From the NCBI RefSeq assembly GCF_014202335.1, contig NZ_JACHGP010000001.1:295804-359803 (forward strand): DNA of 64,000 bases, written 5' to 3'. Below are positions 40,006 to 50,506 of the stretch, one piece after another. The first letter of the stretch is position 1. Each line of letters begins with the position of its first letter. The stretch is from Mycobacterium sp. AZCC_0083 (GTDB lineage: Bacteria; Actinomycetota; Actinomycetes; Mycobacteriales; Mycobacteriaceae). The position numbers were made by a program, and so were the translations under genes. The notes under the pieces are model-generated. The model had not been told where the DNA came from. It made no database searches and saw only the letters and a program-made list of their open reading frames with translations.

Positions 40006-42609
40006 TCACGTCGGCTCATGCGGAGGTAGAAGCGCCGCGAGCTCGTCACGGGTAGTGGTTCCCGTCTTCCCCATCGCCCGGTAGATATGGCCTTCGATGG
40101 TGCGAACCGACAGACCTAGTCGCTGGGCAACGGCGCGGCCGGAAAACCCGGCGCCGATCAACTTCACGATCTCGCGTTCACGAGGCGTCAGCGGTAACTC
40201 CTCGGCGGCCGCAACCAGAGAAGGGGTACTCGCACCGGATCGTTGGGCCAGGGTCTCTGCTCGCGCCGTGCTCCCGAACGCGGATCCGCGCCGTCCGACG
40301 TGGCGATACGCCACCGCCGCGAGCGCCGCGGCATCTAGGGCGGCCACGATATCGCCCATGCGCTCGAACTCGTGCGATACCGCCTCGAGTTCCGCTCCAT
40401 CGCCGTCATGCAGAGCCGCGGCAAATCGCGCGGCCAGACCAACGCGCGGACCCTCCACGATGGCTGCCAGATCCGTCAGTCGGCCCGCGGCACAGCCCTC
40501 ACCGAACTGCGTAACCGCCTGCAGGCAGAGCACTTCGGCCGCGAATTGGCCGTTGGTTCGGGCAGTTTCGGCTGCCGACAACATGATGGTGACCGCCGCG
40601 CTCACCGCACCTTGACTGGCGGTGACCCACGCCTCGGCGAGTGCCCACTCGTAGTCCAGGAAGCGCCAGCTCGGATGCCGTTGCGTACGGAGCGTGGCAA
40701 GTGCGATCGCGGCCTCGGCGGTCGATCCGCGTACGGCGAGGGCAATCGTGCGGGCAAGCTGGTATCGGTACCCGAATCCGTTGGTCTCACCGGAAGCGGA
40801 CAGCGCGTCCACCACCGGCTCGAGGAGGGAACATGCGGCCTGCAGGTCGCCGGTACCGAGGGCGGCGCGACCAGCCAGCGCGCTGTTGAACAGCTGAGCG
40901 GGCCCTGGCAGATCCGCCGACTGTTGGCGCAATCGCTCCGCCGCGCTCTGGGCGTCCGTGACCCGACCAGACAGCCACAGGGCGCTGATATGTGCGTCTG
41001 CGATCACGAACCGCGTTTGTGCTGCGTCGAAGGCGCGGTTCGCCGCCGCATATCCGGCCTGAGCCGCCGTCACCGCCTGACCGGTGCGCCCGGCGTCACC
41101 CGATCCGACGACGATCCCCCAGGCGGTCACGGCGGCAACGAGGTGGGGAAGCTGTTCGAGGTCAAGATCTCTCGATGCATTCTCCGCCGCTTCGGGCTTG
41201 CCCATTGATGCCCAATACACGGTGAGGAAGGCATCGATGCACCCGTGGCTGTACTGCACGTCGTCGACCAACTGTTTGGCACCCGATGGATCGGCAAGTG
41301 ACCAGAGCATGTTGGTGGCCCGCAGAAACGCCAATCTGGCATGGTCGGCCTCGGCGAATTCACTCACGGGAGTATCCGCGAGTACCGAGTCTGACTCTTC
41401 GCCTCGACTCATCCACGAAAGCGCATGTGCACGAACGAGGTTCGCCTCGGCCCCCGCCCCGGCACGGATTGCTGCGGCACCGAGTCGGTCGGCAAGGGGA
41501 AGATCCGAAAGCCACACCGCGCCCTGTGCGGCCCGCAGGAACAGGTCCGGATCCGGTGCGAGGTCGGAATCGAGACCCAATGCCGCGCGCCGCACCACGA
41601 TTCGCATGTCGTCGCGGCCGTCGCTCGCTGCAAGCTCGGTGGCGACGAGTCCGCGCAACCGCCGCAACCGGGTAGGTGCCGCGCCTTTCCTGCGCACCTC
41701 ACCGTAGAGCGGATGCGCCACCCGCACTTCGACGTGGCCGTCGACGCTCTCAAGCGTGATGAGACCACGATCATCGGCATTCTCGATCGCCGCCGGAGTG
41801 GCCATCCTGGTCAGCGACGCCAGCTCGATGGGCTCTCCCACTGCGAGCGCATCGATCACGTCGTCGACCGGGGCCGGTAGGGCGCCGATCCGTGATTCGA
41901 TCAACTCGACCAGACCGGGCGATACCCTCGGCTCACCGCTCCACCGCCAATAGCCGTGCACCTGCGCGAGTCGTCCGTCCGTCTCTTCCTGCTCGACGAT
42001 GTTGCGTAGGTAGAGAACGTTCCCGCGGGTCAGTTTCCATAGTCGAGTGGCGGCGTCCGGATCCACGGACCCATCCAGAGCCGTCGACAGCAGCGTCGTT
42101 GACTCGTCCTGCGACAGCGGCTGCAGGTCGAGCCTTTCGAACTGGCCGCCCTTCCAAATATCGCGTGTCGCAGGAGAAATCGGCTCACCGTCGCGAACCG
42201 TCAACATCAGTTTCGCGGCGCCGCGCTGGACTATCTGCTGCAGAACGAACGTCGACAGTTCATCGAGCAGATGGACGTCGTCGACGCCGACCACCACCGG
42301 AGCACCCGAAGGTGTCGCCGTCAGCGATTCGATCACGCTGCGAACCAGTTGGAGATTGTCCGTACCCTCGGAGCCGGCCCACGACGCGAAGGCGCCCAGC
42401 GGTAACGATTGCGCCGATGACGTGGCGAGCGCCCAACGGATCTCGCACCCTCGCGACGCCGCGGACTCGAGTGCCTCGCGAGCGATGCGGCTCTTTCCCA
42501 CGCCCGCGGCTCCACAAATGAGCATCCCGGAGACGTCCGAAGCCGATATTGCGGCGTCGATCGTTCGCAATTCCTCCGAGCGGCCGGTCAGCGGCCACGC
42601 AAACCGCAC
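40006..42609 (-). CDS. large LuxR-family regulator with AAA-type ATPase domain (LAL/MalT-like)
   Basis: An 867-aa regulator. The P-loop GAAGVGKS is at residues 33-40 and a Walker B-like VVVGVDDVHLLDEL lies near 90-105, giving an STAND-type ATPase (about 10-300). The long middle region is helical with TPR-like alternation. The C-terminal LuxR HTH (about 800-860) reads LTPREREIVKLIGAGFSGRA and SVRTIEGHIYRAMGKTG. Such proteins sense an inducer through the middle region. It stands alone between two related copies of a hypothetical gene; its target is unknown, and the decayed permease/monooxygenase locus could have been it. Confidence 0.9.
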   Translation of the reverse strand: MRFAWPLTGRSEELRTIDAAISASDVSGMLICGAAGVGKSRIAREALESAASRGCEIRWALATSSAQSLPLGAFASWAGSEGTDNLQLVRSVIESLTATPSGAPVVVGVDDVHLLDELSTFVLQQIVQRGAAKLMLTVRDGEPISPATRDIWKGGQFERLDLQPLSQDESTTLLSTALDGSVDPDAATRLWKLTRGNVLYLRNIVEQEETDGRLAQVHGYWRWSGEPRVSPGLVELIESRIGALPAPVDDVIDALAVGEPIELASLTRMATPAAIENADDRGLITLESVDGHVEVRVAHPLYGEVRRKGAAPTRLRRLRGLVATELAASDGRDDMRIVVRRAALGLDSDLAPDPDLFLRAAQGAVWLSDLPLADRLGAAAIRAGAGAEANLVRAHALSWMSRGEESDSVLADTPVSEFAEADHARLAFLRATNMLWSLADPSGAKQLVDDVQYSHGCIDAFLTVYWASMGKPEAAENASRDLDLEQLPHLVAAVTAWGIVVGSGDAGRTGQAVTAAQAGYAAANRAFDAAQTRFVIADAHISALWLSGRVTDAQSAAERLRQQSADLPGPAQLFNSALAGRAALGTGDLQAACSLLEPVVDALSASGETNGFGYRYQLARTIALAVRGSTAEAAIALATLRTQRHPSWRFLDYEWALAEAWVTASQGAVSAAVTIMLSAAETARTNGQFAAEVLCLQAVTQFGEGCAAGRLTDLAAIVEGPRVGLAARFAAALHDGDGAELEAVSHEFERMGDIVAALDAAALAAVAYRHVGRRGSAFGSTARAETLAQRSGASTPSLVAAAEELPLTPREREIVKLIGAGFSGRAVAQRLGLSVRTIEGHIYRAMGKTGTTTRDELAALLPPHEPT

Positions 42610-42711
42610 TTAGCCAGCCTAGGCTCACCACCAGGGTAAGCGCAGGATAACCAAGACCGCAGGGCTGAGAGCAACCTCCGATGAATTTGCCCAGGCGTCA
42701 ATAGCCGACCC

Positions 42712-43251
42712 TCACATGGAACGCGACAGCCCCCGGCCGAACTGCAGCAGACGTTGCATTTGGGCCAGGCCGCCGTTGTCGACGGTCTTGGTGTAGCGGA
42801 ACGACTCGCAGAACAGATCGGTGTCGGTGGCCGACTTCTGGTGGCTGCGCGTGATGAGTTGGGTGTACATCCTCAAACGCACCTCGGACAACCGTCGGGT
42901 CCCGTCGTCGAGCACGTCGAACTGCGTGGTCAGGATGTGGTCGGTGATGGTCGACAGCAGGATGGTCCGCACCGACGCGTCAAGGGTGCGGCGCTCATAT
43001 CCCTCGGCGGACGTCGACTCGTCGTCCGCGCGCCACATGATCAGCCGCCTGCCGTCGGTGAGCACGATCTCCTGCCACAGCGCCTCACCCCAGGACTCCT
43101 CGGTCTCACCGCGAGACATGATGAACGACTTGATCGCCGAGAAGTCCACGAGCGAGCGCAATTGGTCCAGCGCCAATTCCGGATCACGCAGGTAGACCCT
43201 CGCCGCTTCCTCGAGGGTCTCGTAGGGCGCCCAGTCCTGTGGTGCAGCCAT
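42712..43251 (-). CDS. conserved protein of unknown function, 179 aa (intact copy)
   Basis: I do not recognise the family. The protein has no signal peptide or membrane helix and looks like a mixed alpha/beta domain (YETLEEAARVYLRDPELALD, SLVDFSAIKSFIMSRGETEE, WQEIVLTDGRRLIMW, ISTITDHILTTQFDVLDDG-type middle strands). It ends MQRLLQFGRGLSRSM. A second, decayed copy lies at 38948-39116, so the segment was once duplicated. The ATG at 43251 was taken as the only sensible start. Confidence 0.75.
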   Translation of the reverse strand: MAAPQDWAPYETLEEAARVYLRDPELALDQLRSLVDFSAIKSFIMSRGETEESWGEALWQEIVLTDGRRLIMWRADDESTSAEGYERRTLDASVRTILLSTITDHILTTQFDVLDDGTRRLSEVRLRMYTQLITRSHQKSATDTDLFCESFRYTKTVDNGGLAQMQRLLQFGRGLSRSM

Positions 43252-43492
43252 GGGAGGGGTCCGATTTCAGGCGACGACGACGCAACGGCTCACGCTTCTC
43301 ATCGAACCACGAACCGCCAGCCGTCGCGCCCATGACGTGGTTACCGACCGTCAGTGCGGGAGTCCCGGGCGCGCCGGCGTTGCCGGTGCCTTCGTTGAGA
43401 CTGGCGCCATTGTTGTCGCCGATCGTGCCGGACACCACGACCGACCCGTCGCCCGGGAGTTACCCCAACGATCGGATTCGGTACAGCGGCCG

Positions 43493-43972
43493 TCAGGAAC
43501 CGTCGGGCGTCACCCGGACGGCGGCCGCGGCCGCACGAATCTGCGGGGTCACCAGCATCACCTGGCCGAGCACGCCGTTGACGAAACCCGGTGAGTCATC
43601 GGTGGACAGGCTCTTGGCCAGCTCGACCGCCTCGTCGACGGCTACCGGCTCGGGAACGTCGTCGGCGTGCAGCAGTTCCCAGACCGCCACCCGCAGGATC
43701 GCGCGATCGACGGCGGGCAGCCGCTCGAGCGTCCAGCCGTGAAGGTGCGCGGAGATCAAGTCGTCGATGTGCGCGGTGTGTTCGGTCACCCCTCGGGCCA
43801 CCGTCACCGTGTAGGAATTCAGAGGCGACACCTCGGAGTCGCCTTCCGCCAGCAGGCCGCGCGACTCGGCGACCTCGCCGGGGGTCAGCCCGCGCGCCTC
43901 GGCCTCGAACAGTATGTCGACCGCGCGCTTGCGCGCCTGATGCCTGCCACGGTCCCCGCGACGGTCAGGCAT
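43493..43972 (-). CDS. nusB: transcription antitermination factor NusB
   Basis: A 159-aa all-helical protein that, with NusE (S10), binds boxA RNA in rRNA antitermination. It starts with the basic [18 protein letters not shown] and carries [15 protein letters not shown] and [27 protein letters not shown], the standard RNA-binding and NusE-facing regions. It lies 32 nt after efp, as in M. tuberculosis (Rv2534c efp, Rv2533c nusB), so the two are co-transcribed. Confidence 0.96.
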   Translation of the reverse strand: MPDRRGDRGRHQARKRAVDILFEAEARGLTPGEVAESRGLLAEGDSEVSPLNSYTVTVARGVTEHTAHIDDLISAHLHGWTLERLPAVDRAILRVAVWELLHADDVPEPVAVDEAVELAKSLSTDDSPGFVNGVLGQVMLVTPQIRAAAAAVRVTPDGS

Positions 43973-44004
43973 GGAGCCGCGCTCCCGTCCCGAGGCCGAA
44001 GCCG

Positions 44005-44568
44005 TCAGGCATTAACACGACCCAAGTAACTGCCGTCACGCGAGTCGACCTTCAGCTTGTCACCGGTGTTGATGAAAAGCGGGACGTTGATCTGCGCACC
44101 GGTCTCCATCGTGGCGGGCTTGGTGCCCGCGCTGGACCGGTCGCCCTGCAGGCCGGGGTCGGTGTGGGACACGATCAATTCGACCGTCACCGGCAACTCC
44201 AGGTACAGCGGCGCACCCTCGCTGAAGGCGACCTGCACCGGCATGCCCTCGAGCAGGTAGTTCGCCGCGTCACCGACGAGGGACTCCGGCAGCGGGTGTT
44301 GCTCGAAGTCCTGGGAGTCCATGAACACGAAGTCGCTGCCGTCGCGGTACAGGTAGGTGGTGTCGCGCCGGTCGACGGTCGCGGTCTCCACCTTCACACC
44401 GGCGTTGTACGTCTTGTCGACGACCTTGCCGGACAGCACGTTCTTGAGCTTGGTGCGCACGAACGCGGGACCCTTGCCAGGCTTGACGTGCTGGAACTCG
44501 GTGATCTGCCACAGCTGCCCGTCGATTTGCAGGACGAGCCCGTTCTTGAAGTCTGCGGTCGAAGCCAC
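44005..44568 (-). CDS. efp: translation elongation factor P
   Basis: Relieves ribosome stalling at polyproline. The 187-aa protein begins with a GTG at 44568 giving [19 protein letters not shown], matching the M. tuberculosis start, and has AGGAG 11 nt upstream. Three beta-barrel domains are visible: the KOW-like N-domain with the loop [12 protein letters not shown] whose Lys reaches the peptidyl-transferase centre, the middle OB domain, and the C-terminal [25 protein letters not shown] signature (in part). It follows pepQ by 14 nt. Confidence 0.96.
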   Translation of the reverse strand: MASTADFKNGLVLQIDGQLWQITEFQHVKPGKGPAFVRTKLKNVLSGKVVDKTYNAGVKVETATVDRRDTTYLYRDGSDFVFMDSQDFEQHPLPESLVGDAANYLLEGMPVQVAFSEGAPLYLELPVTVELIVSHTDPGLQGDRSSAGTKPATMETGAQINVPLFINTGDKLKVDSRDGSYLGRVNA

Positions 44569-44582
44569 GGTCGGTACTACTC

Positions 44583-45674
44583 CTAAAGGATGGCCAGTTC
44601 CTTGGGGAACCGGGTAAGCAATTCGGGTGCGGGTGCTTCCTCGCTGCCCACGACCAGCGTGTCCTCGATGCGGACACCGCCATGGCCGGGCAGATAGACA
44701 CCAGGCTCCACGGTTACCGCAGAGCCAGCAAGCAGTGTACCGGCGGCGGACGCACTGATTCCCGGCGCTTCGTGGATCTCCAATCCGACGCCATGCCCGA
44801 GGCCGTGTCCGAAGTTCTCGGCGTACCCGGCATCGGCGATGACCTGGCGCGATGCACCGTCGACGCCCTTGAGCGACACGCCGGGCGACAATGCCTCCCG
44901 GCCGACCCGCTGCGAGGTCGCCACCAGCTCGTACAGGTCGAGCTGCCACTGCGCCACCGGCGCCAGCACGAACGTCCTGGTCATGTCGGAGTGATAGCCG
45001 CAGACCAGCGCGCCGAAGTCGATCTTGACGAAGTCACCCGCGGCCAGCACGGCGTCCGTCGGGCGGTGGTGCGGGATGGCCGAGTTGGTGCCCGCCGCGA
45101 CGATGGTCTCGAAGGACACCCCGTCGGCGCCGTGGTCGAGCATCCGCGACTCGAGCTCCCTGCCGACCTCCTTCTCGGTGCGGCCCGGCCGCAGCCCGCC
45201 GCCGTTGACGAGGTCGGCGAGCGCAGCGTCGGCGGCCTCGCAGGCCAGCCTGAGCAAGGCGATCTCGCCGGCGTCCTTGATCTCGCGCAGCGCCTCGATG
45301 GTTCCCGCGGCCCGGACCAGCGTGGTGTCGCCCGCCGACTTCTGCAGGATCGCGTGATCGTCGACGGTGACCACGTGGCTCTCGAAGCCCAGCCGCCGCA
45401 CGTTCCAGGCCGCCGCACGCGCCGCCAGATGCGGCCCGCAGGCCCGTTCGATGACGATCTCGGCGTCCGGCGACTGCTGGGCGGCCTGCGTTCGGTACCG
45501 CCCGTCGGTGGCCAGCACCGGCGTTTCGTGTTCGGCGAGGATCAGCAGCGCCGCGTTCGAGCCGGTGAAACCGGACAGATAACGGACGTTGACCAGGTCC
45601 GTTACCAACATGGCGTCCAACTCCGCTGCGACCAAACGGCGACGCAGCCGGTCCCGGCGCTGTGAAATCGTCAC
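44583..45674 (-). CDS. pepQ: Xaa-Pro aminopeptidase / dipeptidase PepQ (M24 family)
   Basis: A 363-aa creatinase/aminopeptidase-fold enzyme that cleaves bonds next to proline. The N-terminal domain has [22 protein letters not shown]. The C-terminal pita-bread domain has two metal Asp in [18 protein letters not shown], metal His in [18 protein letters not shown] and Glu in [19 protein letters not shown] (both residues of the site). The GTG start at 45674 has TAGCGT 8 nt upstream, so it may be leaderless. It matches Rv2535c in place. Confidence 0.92.
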   Translation of the reverse strand: MTISQRRDRLRRRLVAAELDAMLVTDLVNVRYLSGFTGSNAALLILAEHETPVLATDGRYRTQAAQQSPDAEIVIERACGPHLAARAAAWNVRRLGFESHVVTVDDHAILQKSAGDTTLVRAAGTIEALREIKDAGEIALLRLACEAADAALADLVNGGGLRPGRTEKEVGRELESRMLDHGADGVSFETIVAAGTNSAIPHHRPTDAVLAAGDFVKIDFGALVCGYHSDMTRTFVLAPVAQWQLDLYELVATSQRVGREALSPGVSLKGVDGASRQVIADAGYAENFGHGLGHGVGLEIHEAPGISASAAGTLLAGSAVTVEPGVYLPGHGGVRIEDTLVVGSEEAPAPELLTRFPKELAIL

Positions 45675-45682
45675 AGGTGTTG

Positions 45683-45688
45683 ACGCTA
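45683..45688 (-). promoter_or_regulatory. -10 box of a probable leaderless promoter, pepQ-efp-nusB
   Basis: TAGCGT on the minus strand lies 8 nt before the GTG of pepQ. The divergent box for the membrane protein gene begins only 5 bp away, so both promoters sit back to back in a 33-bp gap. Confidence 0.5.
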
Positions 45689-45693
45689 CTCGC

Positions 45694-45699
45694 TACGCT
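45694..45699 (+). promoter_or_regulatory. -10 box of a probable leaderless promoter, 4-TM membrane protein
   Basis: TACGCT lies 8 nt before the ATG at 45708 with no ribosome binding site between, the same hexamer as at 34994 and 35659. Confidence 0.5.
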
Positions 45700-45707
45700 G
45701 TGCCCTC

Positions 45708-46247
45708 ATGAGTAAGTGGTTGCTGCGCGGACTGGTGTTCGCGGCGCTGATGGTCGTGGTCCGGCTACTGCAGGGCGCGATGATCAATGCCTGGGAAACA
45801 TGGGCCCTTTTGATCAGCATCACCCTGGTGGTGTTGTTCATCATCGCGGCATTGGTGTGGGGGCTGATCGACGGTCGCGCAGACGCCGAGGCCAATCCCG
45901 ACCCGGACCGGCGCAGCGACCTGGCCATGACCTGGCTGCTCGGCGGCCTGTTCGCCGGCATCGTCAGCGGCTTCGTGGCGTGGTTCATCTCGCTGTTCTA
46001 CGACAACCTCTACGCCGAGGGATTGCTCAACGAGATCAGCACGTTCGCCGCGTTCACCGCGCTCATCACGTTCCTGGCGGCCATCACGGGAGTCGCGCTG
46101 GGCCGCTACCTCGTCGACCGCAACGCACCGCCGGTACAGAGGCATGGCTCCGCCGACAGCGAGCGCGCCGACACCGACGTATTCCAGGCCGTCCGCGAGC
46201 CGGCAACGGTCGGCACGGAGACCGCGCACACCGAGGCCGAGAAGTAG
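45708..46247 (+). CDS. four-helix membrane protein (B-4DMT-like, Rv2536-like)
   Basis: A 179-aa integral membrane protein with four hydrophobic segments (LVFAALMVVVRLLQGAMI, ALLISITLVVLFIIAALVWGL, WLLGGLFAGIVSGFVAWFI, FTALITFLAAITGVALG) and a polar C-terminal tail of 45 residues. The position between pepQ and aroQ is that of Rv2536. Families of four-TM small transporters have been proposed for it, but no substrate is known to me. It ends 2 nt from the convergent aroQ stop. Confidence 0.85.
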   Translation: MSKWLLRGLVFAALMVVVRLLQGAMINAWETWALLISITLVVLFIIAALVWGLIDGRADAEANPDPDRRSDLAMTWLLGGLFAGIVSGFVAWFISLFYDNLYAEGLLNEISTFAAFTALITFLAAITGVALGRYLVDRNAPPVQRHGSADSERADTDVFQAVREPATVGTETAHTEAEK

Positions 46248-46249
46248 TC

Positions 46250-48396
<2,147 letters not shown>

Positions 48397-48397
<1 letters not shown>

Positions 48398-49644
48398 CAG
48401 CCCGACGCCTGCTCTCCCGAATCGATCCCCCGGTCGCTGCGCTCCTGCCCGCCGGAATGACCCCGGTCGGCGATGCCACGCAGGTAGTTGTCGACATTCG
48501 CGCGGGTCTCGGCTAGCGAGTCACCGCCGAACTTCTCCAGCGCCGCGCGGGCCACCACCAACGCGACCATGGTCTCGACGACCACGCCCGCCGCGGGCAC
48601 CGCGCACACGTCGGAACGCTGGTGAATGGCGACGGCTTCGTCGCCGGTGGCCATGTCGATGGTCGCCAGGGCGCGCGGCACCGTCGAGATGGGCTTCATG
48701 GCGGCCCGAACCCGAAGCGGCTGGCCGTTGGTCATGCCGCCCTCGAGGCCACCGGCGCGGTTGGTGGATCGCATCACGCCACCCGGACCGGGGTAGATCT
48801 CGTCGTGGGCGACGGTCCCGCGACGGCGCGCCGTCTCGAAGCCGTCCCCGATCTCGACGCCCTTGATGGCCTGGATGCCCATCACCGCGGCGGCGAGCTG
48901 GCTGTCCAGCTTGTTCTCGCCGCTGGTGAAGGAGCCCAGCCCGATCGGCAGTCCTTCGACGACCACCTCGACGATGCCGCCGAGCGTGTCGCCGTCCTTC
49001 TTTGCGGCCTCGATCTCGGCGATCATGGCCTCTTGCGCGTCCTTGTCGTAGGCGCGGACGGGGCTGTCGTCGATGGCGTCGCGGTCGCCCGGCTGCGGGG
49101 GCGGGCCGTCGTAGGGCTTCGACGCGCCGATGGAGATGACGTGCGACAGCACCTCGACGCCGAGTGCCTCCCGCAGGAACGCCCGGGCGACGGTGCCTGC
49201 GGCGACCCTTGCGGCGGTCTCCCGGGCGCTGGCGCGCTCGAGCACCGGACGCGCGTCGTCGAAGCCGTACTTGAGCATGCCCGCGTAGTCGGCATGGCCG
49301 GGCCGTGGGCGGGTGAGCGGCGCGTTGCGCGCCACGTCCAGGTCGGCCGCATCCACCGGATCGGCGGACATCACGGTCTCCCACTTCGGCCACTCGCTGT
49401 TGCCGATCTCGATGGCGATCGGGCCGCCCAGCGTGATCCCGTGCCTGACCCCGGCCAGCACGGTGACCTCGTCGGCCTCGAACTTCATCCTGGCGCCGCG
49501 GCCGTAGCCGAGGCGACGGCGTTTCAGCTCGCCTGCGATGTCCTCGGTGGTGACGCTTACGCCCGCAACCATGCCTTCGACCACGGCCACCAAGGCGCGG
49601 CCGTGCGATTCACCGGCAGTTATCCATCGCAACACGCGTCCCAT
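48397..49644 (-). CDS. aroC: chorismate synthase
   Basis: Last step of the shikimate pathway, a flavin-dependent elimination giving chorismate. The 415-aa protein starts [20 protein letters not shown] and has [27 protein letters not shown] residues (here [19 protein letters not shown]) and [16 protein letters not shown] for the flavin site. The ATG at 49644 adds three residues; a GTG at 49635 aligns exactly with the usual first residue. Its stop touches the aroK start. M. tuberculosis calls it aroF (Rv2540c). Confidence 0.95.
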
Positions 49645-49678
49645 CTTCCCACGCCGGGGAATTCCGGACGTAATCGTC

Positions 49679-50173
49679 TCAAGCCAGGGTGCGCTGCAGC
49701 AGCAACGTGTCGACGTACCGGCCGTGCTTGAAGCCCACGCGGGTCAGCCGTCCGGCGTCCACGAAGCCGCACCGGCGATGCAGTTCCACCGACGCCGGGT
49801 CACCCGTGTCGGCGATCACCGCGATCACCTCCCTGACTCCCAAGGCGACGCAGGCGTCGAGGAGGGCGCGCACCAGTTCGGTGCCACACCCCTTCCCGAC
49901 GGCAGACGGCGCGACGTAGACGGAGTCCTCGACGGTCGCGCGATAGGCCGGCCTGGACTTCCACGGCCCGCAGTACGCGTACCCGGCAACTGCCCCGTCG
50001 CGCTCGGCGACTAGGAACGGTAGGCCTGCGTCGGTGATCGCGGCGAACCGGCGGCGCCACTCGACGCCATCCGGTGGGTCCATTTCGAACGTGGCGATGC
50101 TGGTGGCGACGTAGTGGCGGTAGATCTGGGCGATGGCGTCGAGATCGTCGAGGGTGGCGGCGCGGGTGGACAT
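49679..50173 (-). CDS. GNAT acetyltransferase, phosphinothricin-acetyltransferase-like
   Basis: A 164-aa acetyl-CoA-dependent N-acetyltransferase. It opens [19 protein letters not shown], has the PAT-type [31 protein letters not shown], the acetyl-CoA loop [18 protein letters not shown] (motif A) and [24 protein letters not shown]. Members acetylate phosphinothricin, methionine sulfone or other amines; the natural substrate is unknown. It precedes aroC on the same strand by 34 nt. Confidence 0.88.
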   Translation of the reverse strand: MSTRAATLDDLDAIAQIYRHYVATSIATFEMDPPDGVEWRRRFAAITDAGLPFLVAERDGAVAGYAYCGPWKSRPAYRATVEDSVYVAPSAVGKGCGTELVRALLDACVALGVREVIAVIADTGDPASVELHRRCGFVDAGRLTRVGFKHGRYVDTLLLQRTLA

Positions 50174-50204
50174 GGTCGGTAGCGTCTCACCAGGATGCCG
50201 ATGA

Positions 50205-50456
50205 CTTGAAGGCAGAGCATCGTGGCCGGAGGGCCGTCGCACCGTGACGCTGTACCGCATCCTGGTGCACATGTTCGCCGAGACCAGTCGGCATGCCGGC
50301 CACGCCGACATCGTGCGGGAGCTCGTCGACTGCAGGGTGGCACGCCGACGCGCGCAATCTGCCCTCCGATGACCGTGATTGGTGGGCCGCTCACCGCGAC
50401 CGCGTGGAGCGTGCGGCAGGAGATGCTGAGCAGGCCAGCGGCCGATTCGCGTAGAC
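50205..50456 (+). pseudogene. DinB/DUF664 family remnant with frameshift
   Basis: The frame around 50244 encodes VTLYRILVHMFAETSRHAGH then ADIVRELVD, the conserved C-terminal half of DUF664/DinB-like proteins with the metal-site His of ARHxGHAD. After about 50330 the family sequence continues in another frame as NLPSDDRDWWAAHRDRVERA to a stop at 50454-50456. The N-terminal half is missing. It fills most of the 333-bp gap before the kinase gene. Confidence 0.75.
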
Positions 50457-50506
50457 GTGGCGTGGGAAGCTGGGGTACCACCGTTACCCTCGGTCCTAGA
50501 ACAAAC

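Noticed and set aside
43252..43492. Gly/Ala-rich minus-strand frame before the 42712 gene (PE-like wording)
   Set aside because: It has a short GTGNAGAPGTPALT stretch but no PE domain, signal or ribosome binding site; treated as non-coding.
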